Assembly (NCBI GenBank): GCA_028871195.1
Contig: JAGWNT010000117.1
Location: 1 to 9,883, forward strand
Source: REEB85 sp018971455
GTDB taxonomy: Bacteria > Pseudomonadota > Alphaproteobacteria > Acetobacterales > Acetobacteraceae
Length of the DNA stretch: 9,883 nucleotides
Direction of reading: 5' to 3'
Shown here: piece after piece, positions 1 to 6,965 of the stretch
How positions within the stretch are numbered: position 1 is the first letter of the stretch
How the letters are laid out: the number at the start of each line of letters is the position of its first letter
The notes under the pieces: generated by a model
What the model saw: the letters and a program-made list of their open reading frames with translations, nothing else
Told to the model about the DNA's origin: nothing
Database searches by the model: none
Made by a program: the position numbers and the translations under genes

Positions 1-202
1 CTACAAGGAATTGAAGCTAATCGGCTCACACGGCATGGCGGCGCATCGCTTTGCATCAATGCTACCGATGATCGTTCAGAAGCGGCTGACGCCGGGAAAG
101 ATGGTTAATCGCGAAATCTCGCTATCCGAGGTCGGCTCAATTTTTGAAAATATGACGACATCCACCAATACCGGGGCCTTCATAGTCACCCAATTCTGCT
201 GA
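1..202 (+). CDS. C-terminal fragment of a zinc-type (MDR) alcohol dehydrogenase, 5' end outside the window
   Basis: The reading frame is open from base 2 to a TGA at 200-202 and gives the last 66 residues of a protein. The run KELKLIGSHGMAAHRF followed by a 'ML..IV...L.PGK.V.REISL.E' pattern matches the end of zinc-dependent medium-chain alcohol dehydrogenases. There a Lys-Glu-Leu-x-(L/I)-x-Gly-Ser strand follows the Rossmann domain, and a helix plus the 'ISL.E' segment closes the catalytic domain. The zinc ligands and the nucleotide-binding motif lie upstream of the window, so substrate class and cofactor cannot be judged. The family oxidises alcohols or reduces aldehydes and ketones with NAD(P). 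It precedes the MaoC-like gene on the same strand by 140 bp and may belong to the same catabolic cluster. It is the first of three alcohol-dehydrogenase-type genes here. The family call is fairly secure; the specific role is unknown. Confidence 0.75.
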   Translation, partial: YKELKLIGSHGMAAHRFASMLPMIVQKRLTPGKMVNREISLSEVGSIFENMTTSTNTGAFIVTQFC

Positions 203-257
203 CTCTGTGGAAGACAGAGGCGGTACGGGCAAGTTCATCACTGCCGATGTCCGCCTC
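203..257 (+). other. Two overlapping, mutually exclusive inverted repeats just after the ADH stop
   Basis: CTCTGT (203-208) and ACAGAG (214-219) form a perfect 6-bp stem with a 5-base loop, directly after the stop codon. GAGGCGG (217-223) and CCGCCTC (251-257) form a perfect 7-bp pair with a 27-base spacer. The arms share bases 217-219, so both cannot form at once. No T-run follows, so this is not a standard intrinsic terminator. It may be an mRNA 3'-end stabiliser, a leader switch for the gene at 343, or chance. The rest of the 203-342 gap shows no convincing gene or promoter. Confidence 0.35.
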
Positions 258-342
258 CACGAAATCGCGATGGACGTCACAAAGATCGAGCGCCTACCGT
301 TGCCCTCGTTCCTGCAAACCCGAGCAACGTTAGCTGTCCCCA

Positions 343-1512
343 ATGTCCACGACGCCCACCGAAGACAAAGCCGCAATTACCAAGGAATTGGCCGTCGGCA
401 AATTTACCGATGAAATGCTCGCAAACATGCGTGCTTTGATCGGCACCGAGCTTCGCACGGATGCCAGCGTCAACAATGAATATGCAACGCGAACAGCCAT
501 TCTGCGATTCTGCGAAGGTATTGGTGACGACAATCCACTTTGGACGCATCCCGAATACGCGGCAACGACCCGTCATGGCACGCTGATTGCGCCGCCGAGC
601 TTCATATTCGCCTGCCTTGCGGGTGTTCAGGTCGGTTGGCCGGGCCTCGGGGGATTCCACGCTGATACCAGGATCGACTTTCATAAGGAAATCCGTGTCG
701 GTGACAAAATCACCTGCCGTGTCGTCTTTCAAGGTTTTGATGGACCGGATGAAAGCAACTTCGGTGGTCGACGCATCAAAGACTACATTTTACAAGAGTA
801 CAAGAACCAGGACGGCGACCTGGTTGCTGAGTTTATCTGCTCGCGCATGCGGTTTGAGCGAACCGAGATGCAGAAGCGCGCGCCGGGCCGCGCAATTGCC
901 GTGCCGCATCCATGGGCCGACGAGGAAATCGCCGCCATTGAAGCGCAGATTCTAGCCGAGGAACCGCGCGGCGGTGCGCCGAGGTACTGGGAGGATGTCC
1001 AGGTTGGCGATGAGATCGACACCATCACCAAGGGTCCTCTGGGACTGACCGATTTCATCGCTTTTATCGCGGGTGGGTCGGCGCCTATTCCGCGGGTGGC
1101 AGCGCACTCAGTGTCTCTTAAGCGTTATCACAAGCACCCGAAATGGGCATTTCGTGATCCGCGGACGCACGCGCTGGAACCGGTCTATTCGGTTCATTAT
1201 AATGACTACGCTGCTAAGTTGCAGGGCGCCCAGATTGCGTATGACGTCGGCATCCAGCGCACCAGCTGGCAGATTCACTCGCTCACCAACTGGATGGGCG
1301 ACGCCGGCGCGCTTGCCTCAATCACTGGCCAGTATCGCTCGCACGTATATCTCGGAGACGTGATCCAGCTCGGTGGACGCGTGGAGGGGAAGGATGTGAA
1401 CAGTGAGGGCAAGCACTGCGTGAGCCTGACGACCTGGGCGCGAAATCAACGGGATCAGAACGTGATGCCGGGTTCCGCAGTTATCGTGCTTCCGTCCCGC
1501 GATGCCCGGTAA
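343..1512 (+). CDS. Double-hotdog MaoC-like acyl-CoA dehydratase/hydratase
   Basis: The product is 389 residues with two hotdog halves, roughly 20-175 and 210-385. This is the size and layout of the FAS1-type dehydratase / MaoC-N family, which adds water to or removes it from enoyl- or hydroxyacyl-CoA. The N-terminal half has GDDNPLW (61-67) followed by HPEYA and GTLIAPPSF, close to the family motif GDxNPxHxD, but Trp67 stands where the catalytic His is expected. The C-terminal half has HYNDYAAKLQG (285-295), which aligns with the later part of the same motif, and then YDVG and NWMGD. An in-frame TAG at 331-333 limits the start. ATG 343 has no clear Shine-Dalgarno sequence, and the next in-frame ATG (codon 25) would remove only non-core residues. 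The gene lies 94 bp upstream of an acyl-CoA ligase, consistent with a CoA-thioester substrate. The family call is good; substrate and activity are unknown. Confidence 0.85.
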   Translation: MSTTPTEDKAAITKELAVGKFTDEMLANMRALIGTELRTDASVNNEYATRTAILRFCEGIGDDNPLWTHPEYAATTRHGTLIAPPSFIFACLAGVQVGWPGLGGFHADTRIDFHKEIRVGDKITCRVVFQGFDGPDESNFGGRRIKDYILQEYKNQDGDLVAEFICSRMRFERTEMQKRAPGRAIAVPHPWADEEIAAIEAQILAEEPRGGAPRYWEDVQVGDEIDTITKGPLGLTDFIAFIAGGSAPIPRVAAHSVSLKRYHKHPKWAFRDPRTHALEPVYSVHYNDYAAKLQGAQIAYDVGIQRTSWQIHSLTNWMGDAGALASITGQYRSHVYLGDVIQLGGRVEGKDVNSEGKHCVSLTTWARNQRDQNVMPGSAVIVLPSRDAR

Positions 1513-1594
1513 AGCGACGTCGATTTAGGAGATACAATTTCCATCTTTCATTATTTGATCGGGCAATACTGCGAGGCCTGCCGGGTAATTGTGT

Positions 1595-1602
1595 AAAAGG
1601 GA
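1595..1602 (+). promoter_or_regulatory. Ribosome binding site that decides the ligase start
   Basis: The purine run AAAAGGGA ends 4 bases before ATG 1607. An in-frame TTG at 1589 would lie upstream of this run and has no site of its own, so ATG 1607 is preferred. The N-terminal sequence of the longer form (MCKRDG) adds nothing recognisable. Confidence 0.6.
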
Positions 1603-1606
1603 TGGT

Positions 1607-3196
1607 ATGCTGGTGGCACAGATTCGCTGGAGTAAAGAGATCGCGACCGAAGTCGTCAAAGGCGTGCCTTACCGCATGTATGCCGAGCGTCCTCGCCGAG
1701 TGGAAGATTTACTCACTTATACCCAGCGCTGGAGCGCGCGGCCTCACATCATTCAGGACGATCGCGTCTTTACCTTCGACGAATTAGGGGCTTCGGTCGC
1801 GGCAAAGGCTGCCGCGCTGCAAGACCACGGCGCGCGGCATGGCGCGCGTGTACTCATGCTCGGTCGGAACGGCATCGAGTGGGTTGTCAACTTCTGGGTG
1901 TGCCTCGCTGCCGGTGCTGTACCGGTCCTCGCCAACACGTGGTGGAGCGCCACAGAAGTAGCGACGGCCCTACGGGCGATGGACCCTGCCCTTGTCCTAG
2001 CGGACGCGCACGCTACTCCGAAGCTGCCGCACGGGACGCGATGCGCTGATTGGACGGTCAGTGTTCCGAGCGAAATCGGCGTCGTGGCTCCATCGCCTTG
2101 TGGTGAGGAGGAAGAGACCTGCCTCGTCATCTTTACGTCGGGAACCTCGAGTGACCCGAAGGCAGTCATCCTTTCGCACCGCGCCATCATTGCTCGCCTC
2201 CAAATGACCCTTCACGTCACACGAAAGATGCCGCACCAAATTGACGAGGCGGTGCACGACGTTACGCTGCTGACGGGACCGTTATTTCATGTCGGCACAA
2301 TGCAGGCGCTGCTGCGCGCCATGGTCGTCGGTGACACGCTCGTGCTGTCAAGTGGCCGCTTCGACCCGGGCGAGGTGCTCCACCTGATCGAGCGTCACAA
2401 GGTCAACCGGTGGAACGCGGTGCCAACCATGGTGTCGCGCGTGCTAGATCATCCCGATTTGCCGCATCGGGACCTTGGGAGCCTCAAATCCATCAGCATC
2501 GGCGGCGCGCCGGTGCATGCGGAACTCATCCAGCGTATTCGCATTGGGCTGCCTGGTGTTAACCCGCGGATCCCGACCGGTTACGGGTTGACGGAGAATG
2601 GGGGCCAGGCCACGGCCGCCGCAGGGACCGAGGATATCAAGCTGCTTGGGTCATCAGGCCGACCACTGCCTTGCGTCGAACTAGGGTTCCTTGACCATCC
2701 TGGCTTACCCGACGCCGAGATTCTCTTGCGCTCGCCAACGCAGATGAGCGGCTATTGCGGCCTCGATGAGACGCCAATCGACAGCGAGGGCTGGCTGCAC
2801 ACCGGTGACCTCGGCCGCGTGGACGAAAGCGGCAATCTCTGGATCACCGGTCGCTGCAAGGACATGATCATTCGTGGCGGCGAAAACATTGCCCCCGTGG
2901 CCGTCGAGCGCGCGCTGGAGACCATTCCCGGGGTAAGCGAGGCGGTCGTATTTGGCGTGCCTCATGCCGATCTCGGCGAAGAGGTCATGGCGGTTGTTGT
3001 AATTGAGGACGACCTAACCATTCCCCAAGTGATCGCCCAATTGCGCGGCAAGGTCGCTTCGTTCGCTGTGCCGACGAGGTGGAGGCTGCAGCGCGAGAAT
3101 CTGCCGACGAACCACACCGGAAAGGTCGATAAGCCGACAATCAGCGCGCGGGCCCGCGCCGAGCTGGCCTTGGGCGATGCCGCTAGGGCGACCTGA
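1607..3196 (+). CDS. AMP-forming acyl-CoA synthetase (ANL superfamily class I ligase)
   Basis: The 529-residue product activates a carboxylic acid with ATP to an acyl-adenylate and then transfers it to CoA. The family motifs appear in order: phosphate-binding loop TSGTSSDPK (177-185), the GYGLTE adenine/AMP motif (325-330), HTGD (398-401) with the ribose-binding Asp, the hinge region GRCKDMIIRGGENI (415-428), and the C-terminal TGKVDK (504-509) whose Lys506 is the likely adenylation lysine. The length is normal for FadD-like and aryl/alkyl-CoA ligases. There is no signal peptide, so it should be cytosolic. The acyl pocket does not reveal the substrate to me; medium-chain, aromatic or alicyclic acids are all possible. 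Its stop codon is 2 bp before the next start, which indicates cotranscription and probably translational coupling with the dehydrogenase. In context it probably activates the acid made by the aldehyde dehydrogenase two genes downstream. Confidence 0.92.
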   Translation: MLVAQIRWSKEIATEVVKGVPYRMYAERPRRVEDLLTYTQRWSARPHIIQDDRVFTFDELGASVAAKAAALQDHGARHGARVLMLGRNGIEWVVNFWVCLAAGAVPVLANTWWSATEVATALRAMDPALVLADAHATPKLPHGTRCADWTVSVPSEIGVVAPSPCGEEEETCLVIFTSGTSSDPKAVILSHRAIIARLQMTLHVTRKMPHQIDEAVHDVTLLTGPLFHVGTMQALLRAMVVGDTLVLSSGRFDPGEVLHLIERHKVNRWNAVPTMVSRVLDHPDLPHRDLGSLKSISIGGAPVHAELIQRIRIGLPGVNPRIPTGYGLTENGGQATAAAGTEDIKLLGSSGRPLPCVELGFLDHPGLPDAEILLRSPTQMSGYCGLDETPIDSEGWLHTGDLGRVDESGNLWITGRCKDMIIRGGENIAPVAVERALETIPGVSEAVVFGVPHADLGEEVMAVVVIEDDLTIPQVIAQLRGKVASFAVPTRWRLQRENLPTNHTGKVDKPTISARARAELALGDAARAT

Positions 3197-3198
3197 CG

Positions 3199-4374
3199 AT
3201 GGACATGCCCTCATTCCAATTCCTAGCGGCGCCGCTGCGCCTGCACTACGGCGCCGATTGCTTACTCCAACTGGGTCGTGAACTCGATCGCGTCAAAAGC
3301 CAACGCGCCGCAATTGTCTGCGGCGCATCCCTGGTTCACGAGGCAACGCTCGTCGCCCGGGTCAGCGCGGCGATGGGCGGACGCTTTGCGGGCGTTGTAG
3401 CGCGGGCGCGGGCGCATAGCCCGGTCTCACAGGTGGAAATGGCGGCAGCGGACCTGGTCGCTCTTAACGCCGATGCGGTGGTCGCGGTCGGCGGCGGCTC
3501 GGCCATCGTCACTGCCCGGGCCGCAAGTATCATTGCCGCCGAAGCCAGCAACGTGCACAGCCTGTGCACCGTGCCAGACGGCAATGGCGGCCTTACGAGC
3601 CCGAAGCTCCTTGCGCCGAAAATGCCGCAATTCGTCGTTCCGACCACCCCGACAACGGCCATGGTCAAGGCTGGCAGCGCCGTGTTCGATTCGGTTTCGG
3701 GCAAGCGCCTGGCATTGTTCGACCCCAAGACCCGGGCGCAGGCAATTTTCCTAGACCCACATCTGCTGCAATCCGCGCCGCAGGCTTTGGTGGCAAGTGC
3801 CGCGATCAACACCTTCGCGACCGCAGTGGAGGGGTTGATGTCTCGAACGGGGCATCCGCTTTCCGATGCGACGCTGATGCATTCCGTACGGCTCCTCGCT
3901 CGCCTCCTGCCCGCCGTGGCACTGCGCGATAGCGCTGCTTTGCGTGGTGAACTAGCGCTGGCTGCGATCCTGTGCGGCCAAGGTACCGATCACACTGGCG
4001 CCGGGATCACGACGGTGCTTGGCCATGCGATCGGCGCGCGGCACGGTCTGGAGAACGGCGTAGCGAACGCAATGATTCTGCCGCATGCGATACGCTTCAA
4101 CGCGGCGCACGCCGCCGAGGGGCTGGCAAAGATCGCGGCTGCTCTGGGTCTGCCGTCAGCCGAGGCCCGATCAGAGTTGGCGGCCATTGTGGCAGAGATC
4201 GAGGTAATTTTCGACGCCCTGCGCATTGCTCGCGGAATTCGCCATACCGGCATCGTGGCCGAGGCGTTGCCGACGATCGCTGAGAGTGCCATCGACGACT
4301 GGTTCCTGCGCGGCAATCCGCGACCAATCCGCAACAGCGGCGAACTGCTTGAAGTCCTTAAGCTCGCATGGTGA
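3199..4374 (+). CDS. Iron-ADH / maleylacetate-reductase-fold dehydrogenase lacking the family's metal ligands
   Basis: The 391-residue product has the length and fold signature of group III (iron-containing) alcohol dehydrogenases and maleylacetate reductases. It has an N-terminal dinucleotide domain with GGGS at 98-101, VVPTT at 146-150, and an all-helical C-terminal half with GVANAMILPHAIRFN (287-301). Aligned by eye to FucO of E. coli, whose metal ligands are Asp-x3-His and two later His 14 residues apart, the four equivalent positions are Asn204, Thr208, Thr272 and Asn286. None is a usual ligand. His276, the conserved His between the last two, is kept. The Asn in place of the first Asp, and the missing Asp after GGGS, recall maleylacetate reductases, which work without metal, but the later His of those enzymes are also absent. 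It may be a metal-independent reductase/dehydrogenase or a repurposed fold. It lies 2 bp after the ligase and 4 bp before the aldehyde dehydrogenase. Fold call strong, reaction uncertain. Confidence 0.85.
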   Translation: MDMPSFQFLAAPLRLHYGADCLLQLGRELDRVKSQRAAIVCGASLVHEATLVARVSAAMGGRFAGVVARARAHSPVSQVEMAAADLVALNADAVVAVGGGSAIVTARAASIIAAEASNVHSLCTVPDGNGGLTSPKLLAPKMPQFVVPTTPTTAMVKAGSAVFDSVSGKRLALFDPKTRAQAIFLDPHLLQSAPQALVASAAINTFATAVEGLMSRTGHPLSDATLMHSVRLLARLLPAVALRDSAALRGELALAAILCGQGTDHTGAGITTVLGHAIGARHGLENGVANAMILPHAIRFNAAHAAEGLAKIAAALGLPSAEARSELAAIVAEIEVIFDALRIARGIRHTGIVAEALPTIAESAIDDWFLRGNPRPIRNSGELLEVLKLAW

Positions 4375-4378
4375 CGAC

Positions 4379-5794
4379 ATGATCAATCGCACGGAAATCT
4401 ATATCGACGGCCATTGGATTCGCTCGGCTGGGCAAGAAGCGCTGTTCGTGACGAATCCGGTGACCGAGGAGACAATCGCCAGTGTCCCGCGAGGCTCGGC
4501 CGCGGATGTCGACGGGGCCGCCGAAGCAGCCGCGCGGGCATTTCCTGCGTGGTCGGCAACCTCACATTCGCAGCGCGCGGAAATATTCCGCAGGCTTGCG
4601 CGACTGACCGAGGCGCGAGCCGAGGAAATCACGCGCACCATCGTCACCGAACTCGGTTATCCCGCAGCCGCTGCGAGCCGCTCGCAAACCGCTGGCGCAG
4701 TCGAGGAACTCGACCTCATGGCCGAGTTTCTTGGCGAAATCCAGTGGTTCGAGCAGGTGGGCAACACCCGGATTCAGCGCGTTCCTTCTGGTGTGCTCGG
4801 GGCGATTACCGCCTGGAACGCCCCACTGCGGTCGGTGATTTCCAAGGCCGGTGCGGCGATGGCGGCGGGATGCACGGTTATCCTGAAACCTTCCGAAGTT
4901 GCGCCGCTGACACCCTTCATCTTCGCCGAAATCTGCGATCAGGCCGGAGTTCCTCCGGGCGTGTTCAATCTCGTTTGCGGCACCGGACCGGAAGTAGGTG
5001 AGGTAATCGCGACCCATCCGCTGGTCGATATGATCTCGCTGACCGGCTCCGTCCGCGCTGGCCGGCGGGTCATGGAGCTCGCTGCCGGATCGATCAAGCG
5101 CGTACACCTCGAGCTCGGTGGCAAGTCCCCGAACATCATATTTGCGGACGCCGAATTCGAGCGTGCCGTAGTTGACGGCATCGACGACGCGATGCGCAAC
5201 ACGGGGCAAGTCTGCGGTGGCCTGACGCGTATGCTGGTTCCCATCGAGCGGCTTGCGGAGGCGGAGGATATTGCCGTGAGGAAGGCAGAATCCTATGTGG
5301 TTGGTGATCCGTTCGATCCGGCGACGACACTGGGGCCGGTAGCAACCGACGCGGCGCGACAACGCGTTCGGGGCTTGATTATGGCAGGTCGTGAGGAAGG
5401 CGCGCGCATGCTGACCGGGGGGACGGAGCCGCCTTCAGGCATGAACCGAGGCTTTTTCGTACAACCGACGATCTTCTCGGGCGACAACAGTACGCGCGTA
5501 GCCCGCGAGGAAGTCTTTGGTCCGGTCGTTGTGATAATTCCGTTCAAAGGCGAAGCCGACGCGATCCACATCGCCAATGACACGATCTACGGGCTTGGCG
5601 CCGGCGTTTGGAGTGCCAACGCAGAGCATGCGCGAGCGGTTGCGGCAAAGCTGCGCGCCGGCCGCGTGCGCATCAATGGCGCACCGCTCAACAAACGCGG
5701 CGTGCATGGAGGATTCAAGATGTCAGGGGTCGGGCGGGAGTGGGGGCGGATTGGCATCGAGGAATTTCTCGAATACCAGGCGATTATGGGCTGA
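4379..5794 (+). CDS. NAD(P)-dependent aldehyde dehydrogenase
   Basis: The 471-residue product oxidises an aldehyde to the acid. The landmarks are complete: AWNAPL with Asn147, VILKPSE with Lys170, the LTGS turn (221-224), LELGGKSP with general base Glu245, GQVC with nucleophile Cys279, and EEVFGP (377-382) with cofactor-binding Glu378. ATG 4379 is chosen because it lies 4 bp after the previous stop and gives the usual N-terminus (YIDGHW at 8-13). The frame stays open back to 4226, but the extra 51 codons overlap the upstream gene and read as low-complexity Arg/Ser-rich sequence. The Shine-Dalgarno sequence is poor, so translational coupling to the upstream gene is likely. Substrate not predictable; context suggests it oxidises the aldehyde made by one of the neighbouring alcohol dehydrogenases and feeds the acyl-CoA ligase. 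Confidence 0.93.
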   Translation: MINRTEIYIDGHWIRSAGQEALFVTNPVTEETIASVPRGSAADVDGAAEAAARAFPAWSATSHSQRAEIFRRLARLTEARAEEITRTIVTELGYPAAAASRSQTAGAVEELDLMAEFLGEIQWFEQVGNTRIQRVPSGVLGAITAWNAPLRSVISKAGAAMAAGCTVILKPSEVAPLTPFIFAEICDQAGVPPGVFNLVCGTGPEVGEVIATHPLVDMISLTGSVRAGRRVMELAAGSIKRVHLELGGKSPNIIFADAEFERAVVDGIDDAMRNTGQVCGGLTRMLVPIERLAEAEDIAVRKAESYVVGDPFDPATTLGPVATDAARQRVRGLIMAGREEGARMLTGGTEPPSGMNRGFFVQPTIFSGDNSTRVAREEVFGPVVVIIPFKGEADAIHIANDTIYGLGAGVWSANAEHARAVAAKLRAGRVRINGAPLNKRGVHGGFKMSGVGREWGRIGIEEFLEYQAIMG

Positions 5795-5888
5795 TCGGGG
5801 GAACCACGACCGTGGGAGCGCGCGATAAGATGCGTCGTAGCTACCTGTTTGGAATGCGGCACCGCACAAATGTCGCGGAAGCGCCAGA

Positions 5889-6950
5889 ATGGTCACGGTA
5901 AGGGCGCGCTGCACTTGCGGCCCGACCGAGGGTTTCCGTGCCACCCTGATCGAACGACGCGATCCTCGGCCGCACGATGTCGTTATCGACATCGCCTTTG
6001 CCGGCATCTGCCACTCCGACATCGACCATGCGCGCAGCAGCCGTGGCAAGACGATATACCCTCTGGTGCCGGGGCACGAAATCGCCGGCGTCGTTGCGGC
6101 GGTGGGAGCCGAGGTCAGCCGCTTCGGGGTCGGCGATCGTGTCGGCGTGGGCAATATCGTGGATTCCTGCCGTGTCTGCGAGAGCTGCGTGAAGGGGTTG
6201 GAGCAGTACTGTTCCCGCCGCGTGCTCGCCTACAACGCGATTGGACTCGACGGTGTTCGGACCCAAGGCGGCTACAGCGAGAAGATCGTGGTCGACGAGC
6301 GGTTCGTGATCCGCATTCCCGATAGCATTCCGCTCGCAAACGCGGCGCCGTTATTCTGTGCCGGCATCACGCTTTACTCTCCGCTGCGGCACTGGCAGGC
6401 GGGACCTGGCAAGCGCGTGGCCATCCTAGGCTTTGGCGGTCTCGGCCATATCGGTGTGCAGATTGCCAAGGCGCTAGGCGCTCATACCACCGTCATCGAA
6501 CTGTCCGCAGCCAAACGGGAAGACGCCGAGCGCTTCGGGGCGGAAGATTTCCGCCTGGCCGGCGATGTGTCGACCTTCAACGAGCTTGCCGGATCTTTTG
6601 ATCTCATTATTTCAACCATTCCGTCAACCATCGATCTTGACGCGCACCTTAGCCTGCTTTCTGTTGATGGCACCTTCGTCAACCTGAGCATCCCCCAGGC
6701 GCCCCTGTCAGTTGGTGCCGCCACGCTGCTCGCGAACCGTCGCTCCCTTGCCGGCACACGCAGCGGCGGTCTCCCCGAAACGCAGGAAATGATCGATTTT
6801 TGTGCGGCGCATGGTATCCAAGCCCAGGTTGAGGTCATCAGCGCCGAAGCGATCGACGACGCCTTCGAGCGCCTCCTGGCTGGCGATGTGCGATACCGCT
6901 TTGTGATCGACATCAGGACGATGGGAGCCAGCGAAACACGAGGCTCTTGA
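5889..6950 (+). CDS. Zinc-dependent alcohol dehydrogenase, CAD/YahK-like MDR family
   Basis: The 353-residue product carries both zinc sites. The catalytic ligands are Cys41 (GICHSD), His63-Glu64 (GHE) and Cys157; the structural site is Cys94, Cys97, Cys100 and Cys108. The Rossmann motif GFGGLGHIG (181-189) follows. The GICHSDID and GLGHIG forms are typical of the cinnamyl-alcohol-dehydrogenase-like branch, which often uses NADP(H) and acts on primary aromatic or aliphatic alcohols and aldehydes. ATG 5889 is the only reasonable start because an in-frame TAG lies at 5838-5840 with no other start codon between. The gap of 94 bp to the aldehyde dehydrogenase is larger than within the preceding trio but has no obvious terminator, so it may still be in the operon. 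It ends 15 bp from the stop of the convergent LysR gene. The ligands are intact, unlike in the iron-ADH-fold neighbour, so this may be the working alcohol dehydrogenase of the cluster. Confidence 0.92.
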   Translation: MVTVRARCTCGPTEGFRATLIERRDPRPHDVVIDIAFAGICHSDIDHARSSRGKTIYPLVPGHEIAGVVAAVGAEVSRFGVGDRVGVGNIVDSCRVCESCVKGLEQYCSRRVLAYNAIGLDGVRTQGGYSEKIVVDERFVIRIPDSIPLANAAPLFCAGITLYSPLRHWQAGPGKRVAILGFGGLGHIGVQIAKALGAHTTVIELSAAKREDAERFGAEDFRLAGDVSTFNELAGSFDLIISTIPSTIDLDAHLSLLSVDGTFVNLSIPQAPLSVGAATLLANRRSLAGTRSGGLPETQEMIDFCAAHGIQAQVEVISAEAIDDAFERLLAGDVRYRFVIDIRTMGASETRGS

Positions 6951-6965
6951 TCCCAGGCTCACGAG

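Noticed and set aside
277..732. 151-codon minus-strand frame opposite the start of the MaoC-like gene
   Set aside because: It is antisense to a well-supported gene, with no domain and no ribosome site.
4226..4378. In-frame extension of the aldehyde dehydrogenase upstream to 4226
   Set aside because: It overlaps the dehydrogenase gene by 149 bases, does not resemble any ALDH N-terminus, and ATG 4379 gives a standard family start.
4562..5362. 266-codon minus-strand open frame opposite the aldehyde dehydrogenase
   Set aside because: It lies wholly antisense to a gene with complete catalytic motifs, has no recognisable domain, and is typical of a shadow frame in GC-rich DNA.
5830..5901. 23-codon frame starting at ATG 5830 before the zinc ADH
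   Set aside because: It overlaps the ADH start, has only a weak ribosome site and a composition without any recognisable feature. A leader peptide is possible but unsupported.
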